Assembly: GCF_947623445.1 (NCBI RefSeq)
Contig: NC_135244.1
Coordinates: 16,182,860 to 16,246,859, forward strand
DNA from: Clavelina lepadiformis
Taxonomy: Eukaryota > Chordata > Ascidiacea > Aplousobranchia > Clavelinidae
Direction: 5' to 3'
Length of the DNA stretch: 64,000 nt
Shown: positions 40,579 to 52,440 of the stretch, piece after piece
How positions within the stretch are numbered: position 1 is the stretch's first letter
How the letters are laid out: each line of letters starts with the position of its first letter
Notes under the pieces: generated by a model
Databases searched by the model: none
What the model saw: the letters and a program-made list of their open reading frames with translations, nothing else
Told to the model about the DNA's origin: nothing
Made by a program: the position numbers and the translations under genes

Positions 40579-43500
40579 TTATTCCACTGTCACGCAAATA
40601 TACGTTTGATCTTGCACATTCGCTAATTCATCTGCCTTGAAACTGAAACAAGAAATAAATGTAAAAATAAGGACATAAAAATTAACACAAAAATCGAAAA
40701 ATTGGGAAATTAAACACATTAAGCAAAATATTAATTTTCAGCTTTATTTTCATCATTGGCAAACAAACAACGTTTAACACTGGTTAACTGCCGAGACTGT
40801 TATTGGTTATACTACATTCGGCACATTAAAACCTATTAAAGTTTCAAAAAAAACTTGCGGTATTTTACAAACGTAACTTACTTGCAAGCCAGCAGACTGG
40901 GCAACTACCATATGTTGGGGGTAAGCATATGATATAGAGGAGGTTGGTATGGAGGAGGTACCCGCGTTTACAGAAGACGGTGACTGAGGGTTGGTTTCAA
41001 CACTAAGACTTTGTCCACCAGTGACTCCCATCAATGACGAGCTGCCACCTGAAACAACATCATAAAATCTGAACTTTCAAGTTGATAAAATTGCGCATTT
41101 TCTGAGAAATTAATAACATGCCAGTATATGTGAATGCATAAAGGAAAGGAAACGTTGATGTTTGGAAATAACTCACCACCAAGTACAAGAAATTAATATG
41201 TATGGATGTTGGTTATATGGTGAAAGTTACGGCAGTTAGTTTTATAGACTGTAAATGAATAATGGACAACTACAACTAACTGTGGAAAGCATTATCGAAT
41301 TATCTAGCAAATAAAATCTGCTTGGCATCCATATCTAGATACAAAGCAATGCAGTGTAAAGCTGGTACAATTTAATTATAACTTTTTGCTTTAACCTTGC
41401 AGCATTGTTTGGTTCAGCTGGGGAATGGCGTTTCCTGAGGCCGGTGATGCAACAATAGGCGAGGTATCGTCAGAACCCAAATCCAATGGACCTGGGTCAG
41501 ATTGCAGTGACGAGGTTCTGCTCAATGGGCCATTCTTTACCTGATCGAGTGAAGCGTTTGTCTAGACATTTTATATTCAATAAAATCATTTCTAACATTT
41601 CAATCATGGTGCAGGAGTTAATATTACACATTGCATAATACAATACTGGCAGAGTTGCTACCATAAATAACCAAGAGTATGCCAACAATAATAAACAAAG
41701 TACTATGATAACAAATGAGGAAATGCGTTATGTTGCAGTAAATCACTACTAACAGGATGCCTGTCATTGCGTCACATAAAGCTAGATATGGTTACTATTG
41801 CACAAGAATTCTGTGTTGGTACATAAATGTAAACAGATGGAACTCAGTGCTTTAAGGAAAGTGTAATTTGAGTATCCAGTTTATCATAACTGCTATTCAT
41901 GCAGTCGTAATATCACAGTATCACACTGTTCAGTTGAAGGTGCTATCAAATGCCGGTGCATGTTACTATAAACGTAATTGCTTTAAGGCAACAACAACCT
42001 AAACGATGTTAGAAGTAATCAACTAACTTACTGATTGCTTATACTGTTCGAGGTCTTTTTCCCACTTGGCTCTTACAACCTGCGCATCTCTGTAATATGG
42101 AGTTTTTTCCTGATCAGATAAATTGTTCCACGCTTCTCCAGCCTTTTTGGTTATTTCCTACATAGAGAAAATTAAAGACAGGCATTGAATTTAGGTAAAA
42201 GCTTTACGCAACCGTTTCTGATTTGCAGGGCTTTTCCAGTCTATCACTGGTACACTTAACAGTTTAATATGTATAACCTTAGCTGGATCTGCTTTTCCTG
42301 GATAGTTTTTGCGAAAGTGTGACAGAAACAAAAAATAAGCGGATGGAGGCCTCTTTGGTCGATTAGGATCCCTCGGCTTCTTTTCAAGTGCTTTATCTTT
42401 TTGCCATCTTTCTCTATCTCGTCTTGAAAGTTCCAGAAACGGCTCTTTTTCTTCATCATTCATATTTCGCCATTTTTCCGCACATGCTTGAGTTATTATT
42501 TTTGCCTGTAGGGAGAATATTTGGACTAATATAATAGATCTGAACTAAAGGAGTACAACATAATATAGTACAGTTATAATTAAGTAAAAGTCTAGTTGAT
42601 ATGGTTAAGCCCGTCATTAATGTCCTGTTGTGGCATGTACAGTAGTTATTACGATAGAAGTTACATTCTTATGGTGTGGACCACGTGGTAAGTATATTAT
42701 ATACTACAACTGTGAATAACAATGTATCCTTACTTTAGGAACAACCTCCCCAGCTTCCTTTAAAGTTTCCCTGTATTTTGACACAAAGTAGAGGTAGGCA
42801 GTTGTAGGTCTCTTGACCCATGTGTGACGTTTTCTCTTCTTCTTATCAGTGGGTTTTCTCCCTCTCCTTGAAGGACTGAAGGTCTGCTGTGACATAACAG
42901 CATTTATGTTGGCACTGCTGCTAGGTGTGTACTGCTGCTGGAATTGCTGCTGCATTTGAGCAAGCTGCTGCATCTGTTGAAATTGTTGTTGAGCCTGCTG
43001 CACCTGCAAATTTAATGGCCTTAGTTATATCAAGTTTTAAAAGATCTCATTCATGTGCAAATTGCAAAGTGTTTAGAAAGTAGCCTATAATCATTGAAAA
43101 GTTTTGGTCAGGAATGATCACAAAAATGGCATTTTCTGTTGTTTATATAAAAACATTATTAACATCATACAAAATAGAACTTGCCCACATTTACCTTCAT
43201 CATACTCATTATACAATTTACCTGGTAACATGACATCGTTTACTTCCATTAATATACGTTATAATATCTAAAGATCTTTAATAATTAACCAGATTACTTA
43301 TTAAACCAATGGTTAAACATACACTGTGTATAGCTGCAAGAGTGGCAAATCTAATCTTTCAGATGTATGCCACTACCAGGTACAAAAAATTAATATGGTT
43401 CATTTATTAGTTATAAGTGATTTTGCTAATTTTATCTAACACTAAAACAATTGTTCAATAACATTGCACAAAAGTAAATTTGCTCTTAATATTGTCCCAT

Positions 43501-46135
43501 GCACAGAAACTTGTAACAAGTTAGTTAAAATCAAATTTTGTATATATGATACATACTTACTTGGCTATGTTGGATTTTAACAAATCGCCAATAAAACAGT
43601 CTTCACAATTATACATAGTGATTAATGAATATGTATATAGATACTGCTTTGGTACTTGTCAAAATTCGTAATTATAGTGACAAAACCAAAGTCATAAACA
43701 AGTCATCAAACTCCAGTCGCAAGTCAAGTCATTTGTTGCTAAGACTCAAGTCAAGTCGAGTCATTTGACAAATAAGACTCAAGTCAAGTCAAGTGAAATA
43801 GAAATGGAAAGCCATACAGAAACCAACAACACCGTTTCTGTCAATAACAAGCATTAAATAATTTGCAAATATGCTGCAAAATGCAGTCTCATATACGTGT
43901 TTGAAGACTAACAACCTTTACTTCAAGTTACAACTTATAAACTTAATGTGTTTGGACAAATGAAAGAAAAAATCGTTTTTCCTGAAAACTAAAATCTTAT
44001 CAACAAGGGCTAACTCGACTGAAGTCGAGTCTTTTTAAATACTGGCTCAAGTTTTCTGAATAATTTTCTAGAAAGGGACTCAAGTCAAGTGAAGTCTTTG
44101 GAAAATTTGAATCGAGTCATTACGATTCTGGACAAAAGCACAAGTCCATATTTCACTAGCATACTGCAAAACAACCCATAAAAGCAACATTTTCAAATAT
44201 TATAATAGCCTACTTAAGATGTAAATCTGTGGTGCAAACAAACCTGCTGAAGCTGGTGTTGCAACTGTTGATGTTGAACTTGGATATGGTGGGATGATCC
44301 ACTTGACTGACCTTGCTGATGGCTCTGCTGTTGTTGCTGTACTTGTTGTTGCTGTTGCTGAACTTGTTGTTGTTGTTGTTGTTGTTGTTGCTGCTGCTGC
44401 TGCTGCTGTTGTTGTTGGTTAGCTTGTTGATTCATATAAACAGATGCAGCAACTTGCTGACCGCCAGATTGCGAATTTGTCATCGACACTTGTGTAGGAA
44501 AGCTATCATTATCCGCGACAAAATATGCTGCGAATTTACATATAACAAAAATTTTCAACATGCAGAATGTAAACACAACGGTCATATTACCATTGTTAAA
44601 ATGACATCATCAGTCGATAGGTATCATATGTTAAGCAATTTCAGCATGAAAGTTATGCAAAATCAAATGCATATAATATCATAAGAAAACCAAAAAATAT
44701 TATAGAAAGCGGTAACCTAAGCCACACCGTTCCTTTAATAGTATGATTTTATAATAATATAAAAACAATTAACAAATTTCAAAGAAATAACTTGCAGCAC
44801 ATTTTGACTCACATCCTTTCTGTATAGCGCTCAACATCCGAGCAGCTTGCTGCTTAAGATAATAGTCATTTGTGTTGTACTGCTGACCACCTTGGCCTTG
44901 CTGCCCATCTACACATGAAACAAGTGAATAATAAATAAAACACATGCACAATTACTACTACTTGTACACTTGTGTCATATTTCACAATTAACCATTAGCA
45001 ATTAAGCACATAAGCTACGGACTTAGGTTACTAGATGTATATATTGACAGTCAATACCAGATAAGCATACAAGGTACTAAATAAAAGTGCATAAGCAAAA
45101 TATATTGCCTACAAAATTAACAAGTAGTTACTGGATCTATTTTGTCAAACAGATCCCGATAACGAAATTACATTAACATGAGCTACACAACTGACACAAA
45201 CAACATGTGTGCAAAATTACATTGGGCTGTTTAGAAAATAGAGTTAAAAAAATAAACAAACACCAATCTTGCAAGTTGTAATTTATCAATGCTTACAAGG
45301 GAGAATGGTGTCATTTAAAAAAAAAATACAACAGCAGCATCAAAAGGATGTTTAACTAACAAATAAAATGCAATTGTATTGCACATCAAAGCTACAAGTT
45401 TGCTAAGTCGCGCCACTATGATCTGTACTGGACATTGTTAAGTGCACATTATACAAACAGTCATCATACCGGTATGCAAACTAATATATGTAACTGAGAT
45501 CAACTGGCTCAAGGTCAGGTAAACAATTGTTAACTCTATAGTGGAGTGACATGTGATATTTCATTCCTATGCAGACAACTTAAACCATGTCAAAGTTTTT
45601 TATTGTTTTTAAACTTAAACACAATGTGCAACGTTATTCCTTGCCCTCACTGAAATTCGATATTGCGTTTGAAGTGGAAAACTTCTAAGATAAACATCGA
45701 CTGACCAAATGCTTGTCCACCGACAATTGGCCATTGTGTTGCCGCGGTGCACCGCGCGAGTTCCTGGTAGCCTAATTACAGTTTCCGTACGGTGTAATGA
45801 ATGTCGTTTGTTCATTTCCTGGCATTGCTTTATATTTGGAATCTAACTAAATTCTTCTAAATTATCGATAGGCCTACACTACGTCAAAATATCAAGTTAA
45901 AGAAATACAAAAAGATTGCATTTCGATTAATGACACAAAGTGAATAAATGGTTGCCGCACGCGCTGCACCAAAAAGAAACCTAGCCTAACACCACCCTTT
46001 TCGCTGGCGGTAACAAATATTTTAAGTTTTAACATACAGCTGCATTTTCAGCCTACCAAACTGTTTCATTTACCCAACGCACACCTTGCAAAATGCTAAG
46101 ATCTTTAATTGAAAACAAACTAACTTACCGGCCAT
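40579..46135 (-). CDS. Glutamine-rich protein with two tandem HMG boxes (DSP1/HMGB-like)
   Basis: Nine exons: 46135-46129, 44908-44813, 44488-44244, 43003-42734, 42505-42278, 42157-42032, 41540-41396, 41048-40882, 40635-40579; 446 aa. The N-terminal third is Q-rich, with a run of about 18 Gln then shorter Q blocks, encoded by mixed CAA and CAG. A basic RRGRKP..KKKRKRH stretch leads into HMG box 1 (VKRPTTAYLYFVSKYRETLK, ACAEKWRNMNDEEKEPF), then box 2 (PNRPKRPPSAYFLFLSHFRK, GEAWNNLSDQEKTPYY). HMG boxes bind and bend DNA. Unlike HMGB1 there is no acidic tail; instead a Ser/Pro/Gly-rich region and a short end ADELANVQDQTYICVTVE. Poly-Q plus two boxes recalls Drosophila DSP1, but orthology is not proven. 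Exon 1 codes for only seven bases (ATGGCCG); the last exon uses acceptor TTTCAAG. An acceptor TGATTTCAG lies 11 nt before the ATG. Confidence 0.92.
43695..44135. repeat. CAAGTC-rich repeat element inside intron, copy 1
   Basis: Clusters of ACTCAAGTCAAGTC occur at both ends of about 440 bp in an intron of the HMG-box gene. A related element in the opposite orientation lies near 60955-61375. Precise ends and target duplications were not found. Probably a non-autonomous DNA transposon. Confidence 0.55.
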
Positions 46136-49100
46136 TTTGGTTCTTTCTGAAATCACAAAACAATGATACAAAATATATGAAATAAACAAGGAAACCAGGC
46201 TCATCAACTAACAAAGAATAAAGAGAAAAGTCCTTGCCTCTTTACACTGCTGGCGTCATTGTGCTACGGGTGCCCGCGTTCCTGTCCCATAACGTAATAC
46301 AAAAAAACGCGCGCGTTAAAGCGACACGATCTAAAATAAATAAACGAGAGAGAACGCGTTTGACGAGCAGCAATGCCTCGCAAAATACATTGCGAATGAC
46401 TTGCCAAAATTCTAGTTTTATATAAGAAAATATAGGTTTTTACCTAGTTTACATAAGTGGAGATTAAAAGTTCAAAGCACAAGAATGCATTTTGTGGTTT
46501 CTTATTAATAATTTTTACATGTAATATTGAAAACTTAGTTTAATTTGTGAGTTAAAATCATCGTCGTTGAATTTGAAAGGCAAAAATTGCCGGTATGTAG
46601 AAAATTTGTCCTTCAAGCTACAGCCAGCTTTAGCAAATGATAACTTTGAAGCAATTGAGCAAAGTACAAAGACTCATGTGCTAAATAACTCAGTATGTCC
46701 AGAAATATTACACAAATTTTTGCTTTAAATGTTGAGATTAAACAAAAAGCAAAACCAGATAATAATGTTATAAAAAAAATACCGTCATGTTTTGTTGATC
46801 AAAATTTGAAATTTTTGCTTGAATGGGAATAACGTGTTAGATACACAAAGAAACTCACCACATAATAAAGAAATAAGGAAGAGAGAGAAGTGGAAAAGGC
46901 ATGAGAGAAATAAAAAAGAGAAGTGAATTACCTCCGGCTGTGTAACCCTCGAATCTTTTGTTTGGGTTTTTTTTCCTCGCGGTGAAATCAAACGAAGCGA
47001 AACATCATATCGCGATCTTAGCGGGACGTGCTTTATAATGTCGAATGCTTGTTGGTTCCCATAATTATACTGTGGATTTAATATAATGTTTTAAACTACA
47101 ACGACCCTGTCAAAATAACCTCATCGTGTCACCCATTTGTATACACAAAGGAAATTTGTTTTTTCAAATAAAATTGCAAAATGGTATCTGACTTAGATTG
47201 ACTATGAAAGGAACGAATACTTATGTCCTATGCTGTATTGCAAAAATCCTTTTTCTAAATCAAATGAATATTAGCAGCGTTGTCTCTGGTAAATTATTAT
47301 TTCTGAAAGTTGCTATAATAGTCAGTTTCTAGAGTTGTGCAAGCTACTAATCACATCAACCATTCAAAAAGCATGGTAATAGGCCTACGTTGAAATATTT
47401 AGTTCATACCAGATGACAGCATCATCTAACCACATGAAAGGGTTGATGGATATTGAATACAGGCTGATTTTAATCGTGCCGAGATTGTTTGGTTGAAAAC
47501 AAAAAATTAAACCACTCAGGTTAGGCGTGATTTCAGCAATGAATGTTTTATAGTTGTTCTTCTGCTAAGTTGCCTCTGTAGCCTTCGGCTGGACGCCCAC
47601 CTTACGTTCAACAAAACAATAAGTTCAACATGGGAAGAAAAGCATACATGTCGGAATAAAACCATCACCAGATGGAATAAGAGCTATGCTTAGTTAAATA
47701 TGGAAGCGATATCTCATGAAATTGGTGAGGGAGGTATTGGGCCGTGTCCCCCTCAAGAACCCCACTCCTTTGGGTCATGAGCCTTTTTCTGTCTTCATTC
47801 CTTTTTGATTATCGCATTTCATTTTTTGCGGCTCCTTATCAGCTATTATTTTATCTAAGGTTCTGAAGGAAAACATGAAATAGACTGGTATACGGCGTTT
47901 CAAAATCGTCGTTTAGGGTCTTGGTCATTTAAAAATTGTTGTACACCGCGTTACAAGAATGTACACCATAAATTGGCAACTATTGTACGTATAAATATAA
48001 AAATATATTCTCTTTCAAAACATTTTAAAATGTTTTGAGGAGTAAAAACTCAAAATTATTGCGCTACGGAGATATTAGAACTGGTCAGCTTCCAAAAAAT
48101 GTTTGCCCCCCCCCCTCAACGCAATCCTAAATACGACAATTATACGGGAACTTATTTGTTTCGATGAGAATATTCAAGCCATTTTGAACTTATTACGGTA
48201 CAAGCATAAAGAATTAACGATATTGTTCCGTTCTTGGAATGAAAGCTAGGGTTGTAGGCCTATACCGAATTTTTTGGATTCGGTCCGAAACTGAATTTTC
48301 GGAAAAATAACCAAAATGTTTCGGCCGAATCAAGTATTGTAACTTATTCGTATTGTAAAATTGAACGAAATAGTGGCTTTGCACCTTGGCTTTTATAGTT
48401 GAAAAAATACAAGAGTTGAATGAAAGTATACTCTGTTGTAACTATAATTGCAACGGAAAGGTACGTAGGCCTAAACTTAGATTTCCTGTTACGTGCAACA
48501 AGAATCGTATCCGTTGTTGTTATACAGTAGTTTTCTTGTAATGAAAGAATTTTCAGGAAGGTTTTTAGAAGTATCTTAATGTTCGGTTTTTGAAAACCGA
48601 ATTTTTGCGTTTTTATCCGATTTGGTAGAATTATTTCGGCCTGCCGAATATTCGGTTCACCTTCAATAAAAGCGCGTTTCCCGTCAGTTTGGTATTCTCA
48701 TGTAGAGTGTGTTGACTTAACAACAAAACAACCAACAACTGTCAAGTTTAAGCACATTTTATAACCATAGAAAATGACATATTTCAAGTGATAAAACAAA
48801 GAGCGAAAAAAATCATTGGACAATTTTGTATTTTGCTTTCTTACCATTTGTATGCTATAAAAGCCAAATTTGCCTTTTCAAACTTGTAAAAAAATAGCGT
48901 ATAATAGGCGATACTAAATTGTTCAAACTAAAAGCATTGTTAAAATCTACATTAGCTATGTCGAACCGAAATGCCTTGCTGGTCCAAAAATGACGTCACT
49001 TTTTTGATAAAGACCAAGCGTTAAACAATTTAATACGTATGACCATCAGGTTTAATAAAACATTTGTGGCAAAAAATCAATGAATCAAAGTAAATTTTAG

Positions 49101-51188
49101 ACTGTGCAGCGATTTGTGGTCGCTGGTAAAAAGGGTTTTGACAAAGCATGCAGGTCATTCAACACGTCGTTCAGCGATGTAGGCCTAATTGTTCTGTTAT
49201 GACTAATTTCCATCCGCCTGACTTTTCTTCACTATACTGTTTGCGTTGTATCAAAGTTCAGACTTCTAGTCATTTTACTACCCAATGCAATGCATATACA
49301 AACAAAAATAATTAGTTGGGTCGCAGGAAACTTTTAATTGATCCACATAAAATTGTTTAGGTACAAATAGGCCTATGCTGTTTTATTTAGATGCAGCTAG
49401 CTTTTTGGTCTAACTGAAACCGTCAGGACTACGACAATGTTTGTGGGGTTAAACCGCTTGTGCGCGTTGGCCAAGTAAAATAAAAACGGATACTGCACTA
49501 GTCAAAATCGTCATCTACGCGTAGAATGAAGTTTAAGGTTGGCCTTCGTTATTAAAAAATAAATTCATCACGAAAAAATGTCAAAAACGATACCTATAAG
49601 GTTAAAGACAACGGATATAGGCGATATGTGATTGACCAAGTGAAACGAAACGTATGTATTAGAACTACCAGAAGGCTACCTAGATAAATAGAATATTATC
49701 TGTGGTCTGTGAAGGTGGTCAAAGAAGGACACGATATTGAGGTCCTCGAGTGCTCTAAAATGAGTTGTCCTTATAACAATTCAAGAGCAAAAACTCCAAA
49801 AACTAAAAATACTATTCTACATTTTTAAGAAAAAGATTGCTAAGTACAGATGCTCTGCACCGACGGTGACGCAGCTATACACGTTAGTAATAAAAAAATT
49901 AAACTATATCAGCCTATAATAACATATTAGGATGCAAAAGTAAAGAGCAGTGAACGTTATTTGATTTTGCACAAAGAGCATATTGCAAGAGTTTTGATTT
50001 GGAATATTCAAAATCAGCGATGAATGAAACTTAATATGAAAGTTTTGTCGTATTTCATTAACGACGATAAAGTAGCTGTGCTAGCTCATAAAAAGAAGCA
50101 AATGGTTTCTTTCCAAATGGTGACTTTTGGAAAGTCGCAGTGGCTGAAACCGGACATAATAAAACAAAAACTCTGCAGTGTACGATCTAAGAAAATGTTC
50201 TAACAAGAATTAATTTCTTATAAAAGATATTAACGCAATAAACCAGGTACGTGCAAGCAGCAATAGAATCGGGTTTGCAATCCAATGCAATAGCTGTTAG
50301 TATCTTTTCAAAACACAACCAAATTAATGATGATATTTCATTTTTTAGTCGTTTTAGCTGAACATTTCAAAGTTTGGCTTCAAAATTTTTGTTGACTGCC
50401 ACCTAGTGCTTCAGTAAGGTGAAACAATTTATTTCTGCCCTTTGTGCCAATTAAGTGATTTTTTTGCCAACAATTGCAATAAAAATTAATGTCAGGAATC
50501 AGGATTCAGGAATTAAAATTAATGTAAATTGTGAAAATTACTTGGTAGGCTTACGTTTTGATAGGGCCAGGTTTATTTGGGAATATTCCAGCTGGAGTTC
50601 ATGAGTTTTAGATGATAACGTACATTTTATGTAGACTAAAACTAGCAATTATAATTTTAGTAGAATTTTTTTCACTTCATCGTTTCATTAGTAAGCGCAT
50701 CTCTTTTGTCTCATTTGGTAAACTCATACGTAGCCATCGGCCCTTCATTTGGCAGAACAGTTTTCACTTTTGTCTGCTATGATTTTCGCCACGTAGGCGA
50801 TTTTGATTGAGTTGACAAATTTGCTGCTTATTTGAAATCACAAACTTTACTTGTTTCGGTTAACCACAAATATTTTTGGTATGCTAGTGGCGTGCACATG
50901 AACATGAAAATGACCTTACTTTTTTTCGTTGTAAACTTTACTGAGTTGAAATACACTGGAAACATTTTTTACAACATTGGTGTTACTTAAATCAATATGA
51001 AGTAACAACTAAACTCCACGATTAAATATTCGCTACAGCGAATTTGGATCCATGTTTGCTAATCGGTCAACTTTGCTGACGTTCACGTTGTTAGCCTTTG
51101 AGTTTATGCTGACTCGAAAAGTTTGGCAACCTTGAAGACGTATTTGAACTTTTACAAAGTATCAAAGTAAGTAACTTTGATTATAGTC
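46136..51188. other. Intergenic region between HMG-box gene and KRTCAP2
   Basis: Five kilobases with no supported exon. Contains a TTCGG-rich repeat around 48245-48670, a C-tract segment at 48103-48139 related to 1488-1520, and five TAGGCCTA palindromes between 47380 and 49385. The two gene starts at its ends diverge, so it includes both promoters. Confidence 0.6.
48245..48670. repeat. TTCGG/CCGAA-rich repeat, possible miniature transposon
   Basis: Both ends carry imperfect inverted sequences: ACCGAATTTTTTGGATTCGG near 48264 and GCCGAATATTCGGTTCACC near 48645, with further CCGAA/TTCGG motifs inside. No clear target duplication, so the boundaries are approximate. Confidence 0.4.
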
Positions 51189-51587
51189 ATGTCCCTTAGC
51201 ACTCAAACGTCAGGATTCGTCGCTCTGATTCTGTCTTTGATGGTATTTTCTGGCATGCAATATTTCAAAGTTCAACTGGCTTCGACTGAATTATTCACAA
51301 TTTTGGGCGGATTTTTGGGCTCCACTTTATTTGTTCTTTTCTTAACTGGTGTAAACAATTTGGAAAATGTCTTTTTTGATGACTACTTTCAAGCGAAATT
51401 GTTCCCAGAAGTGATTGGCTGCCTTGCCTTGTCTATGGCTGCATCAGCAATGGTTCATCGTGTGTGTGTTACTACTTGCTTAATGTTTTCTTTGATTAGC
51501 TTGTACTACATCAACAAGCTCTCTTCTGCAAAGTACCAAGCACCTACTGGTCCAGTGGTCGTCAAGTCAAAGAGGAAGAAGCATTAA
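51189..51587 (+). CDS. KRTCAP2: Keratinocyte-associated protein 2, oligosaccharyltransferase subunit
   Basis: Single uninterrupted 132-aa frame, close to human KRTCAP2 (136). Conserved blocks are seen in order: [69 protein letters not shown], then a lysine-rich C-terminus (KSKRKKH). Four hydrophobic segments fit a small ER membrane protein; the family is a subunit of the STT3A form of the oligosaccharyltransferase, which N-glycosylates proteins during translocation. The start at 51189 follows an acceptor-like TTATAG three bases earlier; this suits either a 5'-UTR intron or spliced-leader addition. An AATAAA lies about 20 bases after the stop. Confidence 0.97.
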   Translation: MSLSTQTSGFVALILSLMVFSGMQYFKVQLASTELFTILGGFLGSTLFVLFLTGVNNLENVFFDDYFQAKLFPEVIGCLALSMAASAMVHRVCVTTCLMFSLISLYYINKLSSAKYQAPTGPVVVKSKRKKH

Positions 51588-52440
51588 AAATTAAATTTCA
51601 ACCCGGAAAAATAAACTGCGGTTTGCACTATTGCAGTTAATCTTTTGGTAGTTAAAAAGGTCAAGAAATATATTTATTATGTTTCTAAAATAAATGCTTA
51701 AAATGTTTTGGGTGTTAGTTTGTATTTAGGATGAAGCAAATAAGCTTACATATTTGTTGCAAAAATGTCAGGTTTGCAAGTCGTAAACTAACTTTGAAGC
51801 ATTGTACTCTATAACATTAATACAGATGTTAAACTGCATAATCCTATTTTAACTACAGTATTGTAATAAGTATGTATAATCTTGATCTGCTCACACTTGT
51901 ATGCTTGCTATAGATCGCAGTGCGCATGGAATAACTTTGGTGGAATAACTGCGCACTTATTTTTTGCAAATATTTAAAAACACTTGAGTTTTTTTAGTTT
52001 ACCACAGATTGGGGCAGCTACCCAGATTCAAACAATTAATACGTTGATTCCATGCACACTTCAAAAATAGCAGTCTGGCTTATATGTAAAAATTTTGGTG
52101 CCTCTTCATGTACTCTACTTTATATGATATTGGTGTGTTCATGTTGCTCGTTTTATTGTGTGGGTACTTATATTGATGCATTCAGTTTTACAAAAATGAA
52201 AGTTTATGTAGGATAGTTTAACTTCAAATTTAACCCAGATGTATAAAGTTATATAAAATAATTTTTACCAAAAAGTATTTTTAAAGTTACATATGTGACC
52301 ATTTCAATATCGTTTTGTTATGTGTGCAATATTGTCATGCACAGCCAAAATGCTTTGTCATATCAGTTTTCAAAATTTTGTGAACTGTTCATGTAGGAAA
52401 GTTTGAAACTGTTAAAGGTAGCACTGCTGATATCAGCAAA
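51588..52440. other. Spacer between KRTCAP2 and LUC7L3
   Basis: This AT-rich region has AATAAA signals near 51608 and 51689 that could end KRTCAP2. The distal part should contain the LUC7L3 promoter or trans-splice region; an acceptor-like ATATCAG ends at 52436, 4 bases before its ATG. No coding exon seen. Confidence 0.6.

Noticed and set aside
44313-44684. Plus-strand frame with a long leucine run
   Set aside because: Antisense reading of the poly-Q exon.
51165-51188. 20-base intron (GTAAGT..TATAG) directly before the KRTCAP2 ATG
   Set aside because: Too short for an ordinary spliceosomal intron; the AG is better read as a candidate end of a longer intron or trans-splice site.
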